Of a DNA stretch of 64,000 bases, positions 1 to 7,886 are shown one piece after another. Position 1 is the stretch's first letter; every line of letters starts with the position of its first letter. The DNA is from Microbacterium sp. (GTDB taxonomy: Bacteria > Actinomycetota > Actinomycetes > Actinomycetales > Microbacteriaceae): positions 41,008 through 105,007 of the forward strand of contig QFPM01000018.1 of the NCBI GenBank assembly GCA_003248655.1. Direction: 5' to 3'. Both the position numbers and the translations under genes were made by a program. The notes under the pieces were generated by a model. It had not been told where the DNA came from. It worked only from the letters and a program-made list of their open reading frames with translations, and made no database searches.

Positions 1-1
1 G

Positions 2-421
2 GTCCCGGTCATCGCGGCCGGCGGCATCGCCGATCGCCGCGGGGTCGCGGCCGCCTTCGCGCTCGGCGCGTCGGGCGTGCAGGTGGGTACGGCCTTCCTG
101 CGGACACGTGAGTCCGCCGCGACCGAGGGGCATCGTGCGGCGATCGCCGCCGCCGGCGACGACAGCACCGTCCTCACGCGCGCGCTGAGCGGAAGGCTCG
201 CCCGCGGCATCCCGAACCGCGCGTCAGCGCTCCTCGAAGACCTGCCGACGTTGCCGTTCCCCGCACAGAATTGGCTCACGGGCGCGTTCCGCACAGCCGC
301 CGCCGCCCAGGGGCGAAGCGACCTCGTCAGTCTATGGGCGGGCCAGGCGGCGGCAGTGGCGGTGCACGACGATGCGGCGGACGTGTTCACCGAACTCATC
401 GCCGGGCTCCCACCACACTGA
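2..421 (+). CDS. Nitronate monooxygenase (NPD family), C-terminal part
   Basis: The window opens inside this gene; about 139 C-terminal residues are visible. It would be an FMN-dependent TIM-barrel enzyme that oxidises alkyl nitronates to carbonyl compounds and nitrite. Two family hallmarks are present: the glycine-rich strand AAGGIAD and the phosphate-binding segment GASGVQVGTAF, both of which contact the flavin phosphate. The remaining C-terminal helices end normally at a TGA. The internal ATG at 77 is not the true start, since the flavin-binding strand lies before it and is read in the same frame from base 2. The 2-nitropropane dioxygenase-like family is clear; the substrate is not. Confidence 0.88.
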   Translation, partial: VPVIAAGGIADRRGVAAAFALGASGVQVGTAFLRTRESAATEGHRAAIAAAGDDSTVLTRALSGRLARGIPNRASALLEDLPTLPFPAQNWLTGAFRTAAAAQGRSDLVSLWAGQAAAVAVHDDAADVFTELIAGLPPH

Positions 422-460
422 CGACTGTCGCCCGGCGGCAGAAGGTGACAGGATGCCGCC

Positions 461-799
461 ATGGGCACCATCGACGACTACCTCGCCTCGCTCGACACCG
501 ATGACGCCGCGATCATCGCGCACACCTACGACATCGCCCACGACGTCGCACCCGAGGCCGAGCAGGGGATCGGCTACGGGATGCCGGCGCTCGTCTACCG
601 CGGCACGTCGCTGTTGTCGGTGATGCGCGCGAAGAACCACTTCGGCATCTACCCGTTCAGCCCCGCCGCGATCGTCGAGGTGCTGCCGCTGCTCGAGGGT
701 GTCGACCATGCGAAAGGCACGATCCGGTTCACGCAGCCGCTGCCCGACGAGACGATCCGCGCACTCGTCGAGGCGCGAAAAGCTCAGATCGACGGCTGA
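461..799 (+). CDS. DUF1801 / YdhG-like iron-chaperone-fold protein
   Basis: A small protein of 112 residues with the DUF1801 (YdhG-like) pattern: an N-terminal helical segment with MGTIDDYLASL, then EQGIGYGMPALVYRG, then a strand-rich core containing HFGIYPFSPAAI and a C-terminal helix after KGTIRFTQPLP. Relatives are frataxin-like by fold and are often described as possible intracellular iron chaperones, but the function is unproven. It follows the nitronate monooxygenase by 39 bases on the same strand and may be cotranscribed. No signal peptide or membrane segment is visible. Confidence 0.8.
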   Translation: MGTIDDYLASLDTDDAAIIAHTYDIAHDVAPEAEQGIGYGMPALVYRGTSLLSVMRAKNHFGIYPFSPAAIVEVLPLLEGVDHAKGTIRFTQPLPDETIRALVEARKAQIDG

Positions 800-816
800 G
801 CGCTCGGCGCCGGAGC

Positions 817-1482
817 TCAGTGCGGCCAGACGAGGCTGACCGCGATCGCGAGCATGACGACCGCAATGACGCCGTCGAGCACGCGCCACGCGCGCGGCGT
901 CGACAGCCATCGGCCGAGGTGGCGGGCGCCGAGGGCGAGCGAGAAGAACCAGGCGAAGGATGCCACGGCCGCACCCCCGGCGAACCACCACCGGCCGTCG
1001 CCGTGCGTGCTCGCGACCGACCCGAGCAGGAACACGGTGTCGAGGTACACGTGCGGGTTGAGCCAGGTGAGCGCCAGGCACGTGAGGAGCACGGGCGCGA
1101 GGCGCGCTCGGGTCGCGATTCCCACCGCCGCGGTGCCCACGGGGGCGTCTGTCGGGGGCGGGGTCGCCTCGGCATCCGCGACGCGTAGCGCGTCACCGGT
1201 GGGGCGAAGAGCGCGTCGTGCGGCGAGCACCGCATACGCCGCGAGGAAGACCGCTCCCGCCCACCGCACGGCATCGATCAGCCACGGCACGGCGTGGAGG
1301 ATCGCCCCGAGCCCCGACACTCCGACCGCGATCAGAGCGGCATCCGACAGCGCGCACACGAGCGCGACGGCGGCGGCGTGCTCCCGGCGGATGCCCTGGC
1401 GCAGGACGAAGAGATTCTGCGCGCCGATCGCGACGATGAGCGACAGGCCGAGGCCGATGCCGGCGAGGAACGAGGAGGTCAC
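817..1482 (-). CDS. LysE/ArgO family basic amino acid exporter
   Basis: A 221-residue membrane protein with about six hydrophobic segments. The N-terminus GLSLIVAIGAQNLFVLRQG is characteristic of the ArgO branch of the LysE superfamily, which exports lysine or arginine to prevent toxic accumulation. A conserved segment near residue 155 reads TWLNPHVYLDTVFLLG. A central loop rich in Ala, Asp, Thr and Pro is less conserved. The gene is divergent from an ArgP-type regulator whose operator lies between them, exactly the arrangement of lysE-lysG in Corynebacterium, so induction by the exported amino acid is likely. The exact substrate (lysine, arginine or both) cannot be told from sequence. Confidence 0.9.
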   Translation of the reverse strand: MTSSFLAGIGLGLSLIVAIGAQNLFVLRQGIRREHAAAVALVCALSDAALIAVGVSGLGAILHAVPWLIDAVRWAGAVFLAAYAVLAARRALRPTGDALRVADAEATPPPTDAPVGTAAVGIATRARLAPVLLTCLALTWLNPHVYLDTVFLLGSVASTHGDGRWWFAGGAAVASFAWFFSLALGARHLGRWLSTPRAWRVLDGVIAVVMLAIAVSLVWPH

Positions 1483-1520
1483 GCTCCGACGCTAAGGCCG
1501 AAGGGTTGATACAGTCCAGT

Positions 1521-1538
1521 TCAGGATTCTGTTCCTGA
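1521..1538. promoter_or_regulatory. Putative ArgP/LysG operator palindrome
   Basis: An 18-bp inverted repeat, TCAGGA-N6-TCCTGA, lies between the divergent exporter and LysR gene and ends 17 bases before the regulator's ATG. LysR proteins bind such dyads; the position would let one dimer pair control both genes. Binding is inferred from placement only. Confidence 0.5.
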
Positions 1539-1555
1539 TGAAGGAGAACTGCATC

Positions 1556-2437
1556 ATGCGGATACCCGCGGTCGGCGCGACGACGCTCGCAGCGGTGCTC
1601 GATGCGGGGAGCATGGAGGCTGCCGCGGCGGTGCTCCACATCACTCCGTCGGCGGTCAGTCAGCGCCTGCGTGCGCTCGAGGACGAGGTCGGCCGCGTGC
1701 TGCTCGTGCGCGCGAAACCGCTGCGACCGACGCCCGCCGCGGAGCCGATCGTGCGGTTCGCGCGTCAGCTCGCGCTCCTCGAGCACGACGCCGTCGCAGA
1801 GATCGGCGACGGCGCCGGGCGGGTGAGTCTGCCGCTCGCGGTCAACGCCGACTCGCTCGCGACCTGGTTCCTCCCGCCGCTCGCGCGACTGGCGGCACGG
1901 CATCCCGTCGTCTTCGACCTGCACCGCGACGATCAGGACTTCACGGCCGGCATGCTCGAGGACGGCACGGTGACGGGAGCGGTGACCTCGCGCGCCGAGC
2001 CGGTCGGCGGATGTCGGGTGCAGCCGCTGGGGGTGCTGCGCTACGAAGCGGTCGCGACACCGGGCTTCGTCGCGGAATGGTTCCCCGCGGGGGTCACGCC
2101 CGCGGCGCTCGCCGATGCGCCGCTCGTCGACTTCGACCGTCGCGACGACCTGCAGAGCAGGTGGCTCCTCGCCCGCGGCGCTGATCCCGCCGCGCCGCCG
2201 CGACACCGTGTGCCTGCCTCGCAGGACTTCGCGGCCGCGACCTCGCTCGGGCTCGGGTGGGCGCTGCTGCCCCGGCTGCAGTCCGCGGCGGGTCTCGCCG
2301 CCGGCACGCTCGTGGCGCTCGGCGGCCCGCCGATCGACGTGCCGCTCTACTGGCAGCAGTGGAACCTGCGCTCGACGCTGTTGGATGACGTCGCCGCGGA
2401 GGTCGTCGCGGAGGGGCGACGGGTCCTCACGCCCTGA
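1556..2437 (+). CDS. LysR-family regulator, ArgP/LysG type
   Basis: A 293-residue LysR-type regulator. The N-terminal winged helix-turn-helix is visible around residues 8-65, with SMEAAAAVLHITPSAVSQRLRAL containing the recognition helix, followed by an effector-binding domain. It matches the ArgP (IciA)/LysG subgroup, which senses lysine or arginine and activates the adjacent LysE/ArgO exporter. The start at 1556 is preferred over the in-frame ATG at 1538 because AAGGAG at 1541-1546 sits at the right distance before it, and the earlier ATG would fall inside the operator palindrome. Divergent partner: the exporter ending at 817. Confidence 0.88.
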   Translation: MRIPAVGATTLAAVLDAGSMEAAAAVLHITPSAVSQRLRALEDEVGRVLLVRAKPLRPTPAAEPIVRFARQLALLEHDAVAEIGDGAGRVSLPLAVNADSLATWFLPPLARLAARHPVVFDLHRDDQDFTAGMLEDGTVTGAVTSRAEPVGGCRVQPLGVLRYEAVATPGFVAEWFPAGVTPAALADAPLVDFDRRDDLQSRWLLARGADPAAPPRHRVPASQDFAAATSLGLGWALLPRLQSAAGLAAGTLVALGGPPIDVPLYWQQWNLRSTLLDDVAAEVVAEGRRVLTP

Positions 2438-2441
2438 CGGG

Positions 2442-3398
2442 TCAGGCCTCGCCGACCGACAGCACGATCTTGCCGCGCGTGTGACCTCGCTCGAGCGCGC
2501 GATGCGCTTCAGCGGCGTCGGCGAGCGGGAACACTCGGTCGACATACACCTGCACGGCGCCCGATTCGAGGAGCCGCGCGATCGTCGCCAGCACGCCGCC
2601 GTCGGGGATCACCTTGTACGAGGTCGTCCGCACGCCGGCATCCGCCGCGGCATCCGCGTACTCGGGCCACGCGCCCGTCGGCACGGGGATGTAGAGGCCG
2701 CCGGGGCGGAGGGTGGTGAGAGAGCGCGTGCCGGTGTCGTCGTGGACGTTGCCGACGAGGTCGATCACGACGTCGACGTCGCCGACGACATCCTCGAATC
2801 TCGTGGTGGCGTAGTCGATGACGACGGAGGCGCCGAGTTCGCGCAGCCAGCCGAGGTTCGCGGCAGACCCGGTGGCGGTCACGTGCGCGCCGAAGTATGC
2901 GGCAAGCTGCACCGCGAAGTGGCCGACCCCGCCGGAGCCTGCGTGGATGAGGATGCGCTGGCCCTCGTGCGCGTGCGCCGTCTCGACGACGAGCCCCCAT
3001 GCGGTGAGCGCCGCGAGCGGAACTCCCGCCGCCTCGACGTGCGAGAGCGATACGGGCTTGCGGGCGACCGAGAGGGTCGGGACGACGACGTATTCCGCGT
3101 ACGTGCCGCCCGAGCGCGGGAACGGCACCATTCCGAAGACCTCGGTGCCGACGGGGAAGGGGTGCGCCTCGTAGGGGGACTGCACCACGACACCGCTGAA
3201 ATCGAAACCGAGGGTGCTCGGATAGTGCGTGATGGCCCCCGACACGCCGCCGCCCGCGCGCGTCTTCGCGTCGATCGGGTTGACGCCGGCGGCGACCACC
3301 CGGACGAGCACCTCGCTCAGCACGGGAGAGGGGGTCGGGATGGTCGCGGGGTGCAGCACGCCCGGGTCGCCGACCGCGTCGAAGACCGCGGCGCTCAT
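2442..3398 (-). CDS. NADP-dependent zinc-less alcohol dehydrogenase / quinone oxidoreductase (MDR)
   Basis: A medium-chain dehydrogenase/reductase of about 318 residues. The GroES-like N-terminal half contains VVAAGVNPIDAKTRAG; the Rossmann half carries ILIHAGSGGVGHFAVQLA, the quinone-oxidoreductase version of the nucleotide-binding loop. The cysteine and histidine ligands of the catalytic zinc of alcohol dehydrogenases are absent, so an NADPH:quinone or enone reductase role is likely. The start MSAAVF is chosen because MDR proteins begin this way; an in-frame ATG exists at 3467 but adds a non-conserved leader. Two MarR-type half-sites lie upstream, suggesting coregulation with the efflux operon next door. 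It converges on the LysR gene with a 4-base gap. Confidence 0.85.
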   Translation of the reverse strand: MSAAVFDAVGDPGVLHPATIPTPSPVLSEVLVRVVAAGVNPIDAKTRAGGGVSGAITHYPSTLGFDFSGVVVQSPYEAHPFPVGTEVFGMVPFPRSGGTYAEYVVVPTLSVARKPVSLSHVEAAGVPLAALTAWGLVVETAHAHEGQRILIHAGSGGVGHFAVQLAAYFGAHVTATGSAANLGWLRELGASVVIDYATTRFEDVVGDVDVVIDLVGNVHDDTGTRSLTTLRPGGLYIPVPTGAWPEYADAAADAGVRTTSYKVIPDGGVLATIARLLESGAVQVYVDRVFPLADAAEAHRALERGHTRGKIVLSVGEA

Positions 3399-3475
3399 CT
3401 CGGCGGGGATCGCCGGCGGGTCATCTCGCACGATCTGGGGCGACGATCGCAGCGGCCGGAATCTCACGTGATTCA

Positions 3476-3498
3476 GTCAACCCGCCGATTGTCTCAAC
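3476..3498. promoter_or_regulatory. Pair of GTTGA[CG] half-sites before the quinone oxidoreductase
   Basis: On the minus strand this stretch reads GTTGAG, 11 bases, GTTGAC: two direct copies of the half-site that forms the three palindromes at 5712-5772. They lie just upstream of the oxidoreductase, so the neighbouring MarR protein could also act here. The arrangement is not palindromic, so this is weak. Confidence 0.3.
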
Positions 3499-3530
3499 CG
3501 TGTTACGCCGGTGCTAACGGGTCGAGAAAG

Positions 3531-3992
3531 TCACGCGGGCGCTCTCGTGCTCGCGGTGAGCGTGTGCAGCAATCGGGTGAGGCTGAGGATGTCTTCCAGG
3601 GGCCAGTGCTCCAGCGCACCGACGAGCGTGTCCTCCTGCGGGCGTCGGGCCGCGCGCAGCCGCTCGTGGCCGAACTCCGTCACTGAGAGGATGACCGCGC
3701 GCCCGTCGTCCGGGTCGGCATCGCGGCGGATCAGGCCGAGCTGCTCGAGCTCGCGCACGGTGCGGCTGAGCTGCCCCTTGTCGACCATGAGGATGTCGGC
3801 GAGCGCCGACTGCGAGATCCGCTCGCGCCGCGCGATCGTCGTGAACACCTTGTAGGCGCCGGGGAGCATCCCCGGGCTCACCCGGGCCGCATTGTCGGCG
3901 ATGAGCCGGCGCATATGGGTGATGAGCTCGCCGAACTCGGCCTCCAGGGCCCGCACCGCGTCGGTGCGGGCCTGGAGCTGCTCGTTCGTCAT
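3531..3992 (-). CDS. MarR-family transcriptional regulator
   Basis: A 153-residue MarR protein. The winged helix-turn-helix spans about residues 55-105, with ISQSALADILMVDKGQLSRT as the DNA-contacting helices and RRDADPDDGRAVIL as the wing; flanking helices give dimerisation. MarR proteins typically repress a drug-efflux gene until a phenolic or drug ligand binds. Its ATG overlaps the stop of the upstream MFS gene as ATGA (3989-3992), so the two are translationally coupled. Three palindromes before the MFS gene are the probable autoregulatory operators. The ligand is unknown. Confidence 0.9.
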   Translation of the reverse strand: MTNEQLQARTDAVRALEAEFGELITHMRRLIADNAARVSPGMLPGAYKVFTTIARRERISQSALADILMVDKGQLSRTVRELEQLGLIRRDADPDDGRAVILSVTEFGHERLRAARRPQEDTLVGALEHWPLEDILSLTRLLHTLTASTRAPA

Positions 3993-5662
3993 CGCTGTCC
4001 GCGTTCGGTGAGGGTCGACATCCCCTCCGGCACCGAGACGGTCGCGAGGTCGGCCTCGCTCGCCCGCATCCGCTCGGTCGTCGTCATGGTCGTGAGCGGC
4101 TTGTTCGGCAGGAACACGATCGCCAGCAGCGACACGACCGCGAAGGGCACCGCGATCAGGAACGAGTGGGAGATGCCGTTGGCGTAGATGTCCTCGAACA
4201 CCACGCGCAGCGCCTCGGGCATCGCGGACACCTTCGGGAGCGAACCGGACTGCAGCTGATCGGCCCAGTACTGCGCCTTGTCGCCGAGGCTCATGACGGC
4301 CGCCGTGATGTCGTCCTTGCGATCGGTGACGAGGTCGGTCACGCGAGCCGCGAGCGCGGCGCCCATGACCGAGACGCCGATCGTGCCGCCAAGGCTCCGG
4401 AAGAACGTGACGCCCGAGCTCGCGACGCCGATCTGCTCCGGGCTCGTCGTGTTCTGGACGACCAGGACGAGGTTCTGCATCGTCATGCCCACGCCGGCGC
4501 CGAGCAGGAACATGTAGATCGACACGAGGAAGAAGTCGGTGTCGTAGTGGATGGTCGACAGCAGGTACGAGCCCGCGATCAGCATGATCGCACCGACGAT
4601 GAGGTAGGGCTTCCACTTTCCGTACTTCGTGACGAGTGCGCCGACGCCGATGGATGCCAGCAGCAGACCGCCGATCATGGGAATCGTCATGAGGCCTGCT
4701 TCGGTCGGCGTCGCCCCGCGGGCGAGCTGCATGTACTGGCTGAGGAACACCGACGCGCCGAACATCGCGATGCCGGTCGCGATCGAGGCGATGACCGAGA
4801 GCGTGAACGTGCGGCCCAGGAAGAGGGTCAGCGGGATGAGCGGCTCGGCCGAGCGCAGCTCGACGATGACGAACAGCACGGCCGCCACGAGTGCGCCGCC
4901 CACCATGAGCACCGTCGTGAGGCTCCACCAGTCGTTGTTCGCGAGGTCGGCCCAGTCGCCCGCGGTCGCCGTGCCGGCGTTCGTGACCCAGATGAGCAGG
5001 AGCGAGACGGACGTCGACAGCAGCACGATGCCGATGTAGTCGATCGAGGTCTTCTTCTTCGGGCGGACCGGAACGTGGAGCGTGGCCTGCACGAGGATCA
5101 GCGCAAGGATCGCGAAGGGGAGGGCGACAAAGAAGTTCCAGCGCCACCCGAGGCTGTCGGTGATGACGCCACCCAGGAGCGGTCCGCCGATCGTGGCGAC
5201 GGCCATGACCGCGCCGAACAGACCCATGTAGCGCCCGCGCTCGCGCGGGCTGATGATGTCGGCCATGAGCACCTGGCTGAGGGCGGCGAGGCCGCCGGCG
5301 CCGATGCCCTGCACCGCGCGGAAGGCGATCAGCATCTCGGGGCTCGTCGAGAATCCTGCCGCCGCAGTCGCGAGCACGAAGATCGTGATCGCGAGCTGGA
5401 AGAGGATCTTGCGGTTGGTGAGGTCGGCGAGCTTGCCCCAGACCGGCGTCGAGATCGCCGTCGTGAGAAGGGTTGCTGTCACGACCCACGTGAAGGCGGC
5501 CTGGTTGCCGTCGAGGTCGTGGATGATGACGGGGAGCGAGGTCGAGACGACGGTCGAGGCGAGCATCGAGACGAACATGCCGAGGAGGAGGCCCGATAGG
5601 GCTTCGAGCACCTGGCGATGGCTCATCCGGGGCTTTACGGCCTCGGCGGTGGTGTCAGACAT
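3989..5662 (-). CDS. MFS multidrug efflux transporter, DHA2 (EmrB/QacA) family
   Basis: A membrane transporter of 557 residues, the size expected for the 14-helix DHA2 subfamily. After a short cytoplasmic leader, TM1 begins near LSGLLLGMFVSMLASTVVS; the conserved motif-C region includes GAGGLAALSQVLMADII, and motif A is WGKLADLTNRKILF. It exports drugs by proton antiport. The start at 5662 (MSDTTAEAV) is chosen because the longer ATG at 5719 would place the N-terminus inside the operator array. A GAGGAA/TTCCTC dyad surrounds the start. A long polar C-terminal tail holds an extracytoplasmic-looking segment with many charged residues. It heads a two-gene operon with the MarR gene. Confidence 0.9.
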   Translation of the reverse strand: MSDTTAEAVKPRMSHRQVLEALSGLLLGMFVSMLASTVVSTSLPVIIHDLDGNQAAFTWVVTATLLTTAISTPVWGKLADLTNRKILFQLAITIFVLATAAAGFSTSPEMLIAFRAVQGIGAGGLAALSQVLMADIISPRERGRYMGLFGAVMAVATIGGPLLGGVITDSLGWRWNFFVALPFAILALILVQATLHVPVRPKKKTSIDYIGIVLLSTSVSLLLIWVTNAGTATAGDWADLANNDWWSLTTVLMVGGALVAAVLFVIVELRSAEPLIPLTLFLGRTFTLSVIASIATGIAMFGASVFLSQYMQLARGATPTEAGLMTIPMIGGLLLASIGVGALVTKYGKWKPYLIVGAIMLIAGSYLLSTIHYDTDFFLVSIYMFLLGAGVGMTMQNLVLVVQNTTSPEQIGVASSGVTFFRSLGGTIGVSVMGAALAARVTDLVTDRKDDITAAVMSLGDKAQYWADQLQSGSLPKVSAMPEALRVVFEDIYANGISHSFLIAVPFAVVSLLAIVFLPNKPLTTMTTTERMRASEADLATVSVPEGMSTLTERGQR

Positions 5663-5711
5663 GGAGGAACCTGGTTTTCCTCGGAGGAGTGCCGTCGGCG
5701 GCGGCGGGATA

Positions 5712-5772
5712 GTTGACAATGGTCAACCGTTGAGACCGGTCAACTATATGTGGAACGTTGAGCTGCGTCAAC
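5712..5772. promoter_or_regulatory. Three tandem MarR-type operators GTTGA[CG]-N4-GTCAAC
   Basis: Three 16-bp palindromes at 5712-5727, 5729-5744 and 5757-5772 share both half-sites GTTGA[C/G] and GTCAAC with a 4-base spacer of different sequence. They lie immediately upstream of the MFS-MarR operon. Centres are 17 and 28 bases apart. The site is AT-richer than its surroundings and probably covers the promoter. Confidence 0.7.
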
Positions 5773-5799
5773 TATTCCCGGATCGCGCTGCGCGGAGCT

Positions 5800-6501
5800 T
5801 CAGTCGGCGAGCGCGAGCGCGCGGAACGGTTCGCGCGGGCGGGATGCCACGGCATCCATCGGCCGAGTTGCCTCTGCAACCGGCGCGCGGCGGGCGGTCG
5901 TTCGCCGGTACAGCTCGTCGATGAGCTCGGTCGCAAGGCGCACGAGCTGGGTGATCTCGCGCTCGTCGCGTTCGACCCACGCGCACCGGGGTTCGTCGCC
6001 GACGGGGACGAACCCGTCGTGCTCTTCCCAGACGACGAGCGTGCGCTCGGCGCCGAGCACGTGCTGCTGCCACCACACCTGCCGCAGGTACGTCCGCGGG
6101 ATCGAGCGCCAGGTCTTGTTGGTCGTCTTGATCTCGGCGAGGGTGACCCGGCCCCCGGCATCCACCACGATCCCATCGGGAGTGGCGAGGTGCCGCTTCT
6201 CGACGACCGCGTGGAACAGCGCGGACGAGGGCTGGATGCCGTGGGTCGCGGCGACCCACGCGGCGATCTCGGGCTCGCGCCGGCGGCCGTGGTCGGTATA
6301 GGCGTTGCCGGAAAACCCCGACCCGGCGCCGAGCTTGGCATCGGCCGCGCGCGCGATCGAGGTGTGGCTCGTGAGCTGGGCGACATCGGTCGCGGTGATG
6401 CCCCGCGAGCGGGCGCGCATCCAGGCGACGCGGTCGCGCGAGTCGGCGACGACGCGGGCGGCGAGTTCCGGGGCGATCTGCGCGAAGCTCTCCGGACTCA
6501 T
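5800..6501 (-). CDS. YqaJ-type (lambda-exonuclease-like) nuclease
   Basis: A protein of about 233 residues with the PD-(D/E)XK signature of YqaJ viral recombinases: a GRRREPE segment (Glu near 76 and 78), an aspartate in TPDGIVVD (near 109), and LAEIKTT giving the ExK pair (near 123-125), then a glutamine-rich helix YLRQVWWQQHVLGA. These residues would bind Mg2+ and process DNA ends from 5' to 3'. YqaJ proteins are often phage-borne, but no other phage genes flank it, so this looks like a chromosomal homologue seen in many actinobacteria. An alternative ATG exists at 6546. Confidence 0.8.
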   Translation of the reverse strand: MSPESFAQIAPELAARVVADSRDRVAWMRARSRGITATDVAQLTSHTSIARAADAKLGAGSGFSGNAYTDHGRRREPEIAAWVAATHGIQPSSALFHAVVEKRHLATPDGIVVDAGGRVTLAEIKTTNKTWRSIPRTYLRQVWWQQHVLGAERTLVVWEEHDGFVPVGDEPRCAWVERDEREITQLVRLATELIDELYRRTTARRAPVAEATRPMDAVASRPREPFRALALAD

Positions 6502-6561
6502 GTCCTCGAGGCTAACCCGCCCCGCCGACGCTGTCGCGCGCGACACCCGGTTCGCGGTGGC

Positions 6562-7224
6562 TCAGACGAGCCGCGCCGGGTCGCGGGGGAGGTGGCCGTT
6601 CTGGATGCGCTGGACGCCGCCGAACTGCCCCCCGCATACCGCGCCCAGCACGAGAGTCCAGCCGGCCCACAGGGTGACCTCCCACGCCGGAGCGCCCGTG
6701 ACGATCGCGCGGACGGTGAGGGATGCCGAGGAGACGGTGGCGAGGCCGGCGAGCGCTGACGTGATGAGCCGCAGGAACAGATCGGCGGAGAATCCGAGGA
6801 AACGTACCGCGAACCAGTCGCCCCGCGTCGGCTGACGCCACCCCTGACGGGACGGCAGGCCTGCCCAGTAGCCGACAGCGCGCGCGAGTCTGCGACCCGA
6901 GCGATGCAGGCTCACCAGGAGCCACACCGAAGGCACCCCGAACGCCGCCGCGATGAGCAGGACGACGGACCCGAAGACGAGGTCGCCGAGGGGATCGGTG
7001 ACCGAGGTGAACACCGACACCGCAAAGCCCGCGATGGACACCGCGAGGAGAGCTCCCGCCGTGCCCGCGAGCCCGAGCGCCCAGCGCGACACGCGGCCGT
7101 AGTCGGCGCGGGTCCGTGCCGCCGCGGCGTCGGCGTCGGAGGCCGTGGCGTGCGCGCCGGCATCCGACTCGGCGCCGATGACGTCGTCGAGCGTCTCGGG
7201 GAGGATCATCCGATACACGCTCAC
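6562..7224 (-). CDS. Integral membrane protein of unknown function in T7SS-like operon
   Basis: A 220-residue protein not recognised by family. After about 45 soluble N-terminal residues rich in Ala and Asp, four hydrophobic segments are visible: around residues 48-72, 83-107, 145-170 and 175-205, separated by an Arg-rich loop (GRRLARAVGYW...GWRQPTRG). It starts with GTG in a GTGA overlap with the stop of the preceding gene, so it is translated in concert with it. As last gene of the WXG100-led operon it could be a membrane partner, immunity-like protein or chaperone docking site for the secreted products; nothing in the sequence settles this. Confidence 0.7.
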   Translation of the reverse strand: MSVYRMILPETLDDVIGAESDAGAHATASDADAAAARTRADYGRVSRWALGLAGTAGALLAVSIAGFAVSVFTSVTDPLGDLVFGSVVLLIAAAFGVPSVWLLVSLHRSGRRLARAVGYWAGLPSRQGWRQPTRGDWFAVRFLGFSADLFLRLITSALAGLATVSSASLTVRAIVTGAPAWEVTLWAGWTLVLGAVCGGQFGGVQRIQNGHLPRDPARLV

Positions 7225-7886
7225 ACTCCGCCCGCCGCCGCGGCCTCGGCGGCGGATTCGGCCGCGAGCCAGTGCGCGGGGGGATACGACGAAGGCGCTT
7301 GGTCGGGCGACAGCAGCACGGTCGAGTCGAGGGCGAGCGCCGCGTACGGGGTCAGCTCATCGATTCGGGTCGGGTCGAGGCTGAGCGCCAGGACGAACAC
7401 CGTCCCGCCGGCCGCCGACGCCGCGGGAAGCGGGACCTCTCCGATGATCGCGGCGACCTCGACGCCCTCATCCGTCGTCGCCCGCCCGAGCGTTGCCGAC
7501 CCTGCGCGGCCGTCCAGGGCGACGAACGGCTCCGTGCGCATATCGTCTCCGAATCGCACGAGGCCCGCCAAGCTCGCCGCCGCGCGTGCGGCGTGCGGGT
7601 CTTCCGGCGCGGGCAGGACGACGGTTCCGACGAAGAACACGGTGGGCTCATCGACGAGGTAAGGGAGGATGCCGGCGACCGCGTACGGACTCCCGCGCAG
7701 CAATTCGCGCGCCGCGGTGAAGCCGCGCGTCATCTCAGCGAGTGTGTCGGCGTCGAGGACGCCTCTGCCGGGCGCCAGGTAGGCCTGCCACCAACGCTGT
7801 GCGATGTCGTCGTCGGTGAAGGCGACGAACTCGATCCATCCCTGCGGCACCCGCTGCCAGACAACGGGCGGTTCAGTCTCCGTCAC
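7221..7886 (-). CDS. Soluble protein of unknown function in T7SS-like operon
   Basis: A soluble protein of about 221 residues, not recognised. It begins PPVVWQRVPQGWIEFVAF and contains a hydrophobic strand-rich middle (YAVAGILPYLVDEPTVFFVG) and a second strand region ending FVLALSLDP. No signal peptide, membrane segment or catalytic motif is visible. The GTG at 7886 is chosen because AGGAG lies 10 bases before it; an in-frame ATG at 7919 lacks a ribosome site. It overlaps the end of the T7SS-signal gene and its own stop overlaps the next gene by GTGA. Position suggests a cytosolic chaperone or immunity role, in the manner of EspG in ESX loci, but no homology is claimed. Confidence 0.65.
   Translation of the reverse strand: MTETEPPVVWQRVPQGWIEFVAFTDDDIAQRWWQAYLAPGRGVLDADTLAEMTRGFTAARELLRGSPYAVAGILPYLVDEPTVFFVGTVVLPAPEDPHAARAAASLAGLVRFGDDMRTEPFVALDGRAGSATLGRATTDEGVEVAAIIGEVPLPAASAAGGTVFVLALSLDPTRIDELTPYAALALDSTVLLSPDQAPSSYPPAHWLAAESAAEAAAAGGV

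Noticed and set aside
4166..5599. Long plus-strand open frame of 477 codons
   Set aside because: It is antisense to the MFS gene, very rich in Arg, Asp and Glu, and shows no family motif: a shadow frame of GC-rich DNA.
5800..6501. Prophage remnant marked by YqaJ
   Set aside because: No integrase, structural or lysis genes, or att-like repeats surround it; flanking genes are ordinary chromosomal ones.
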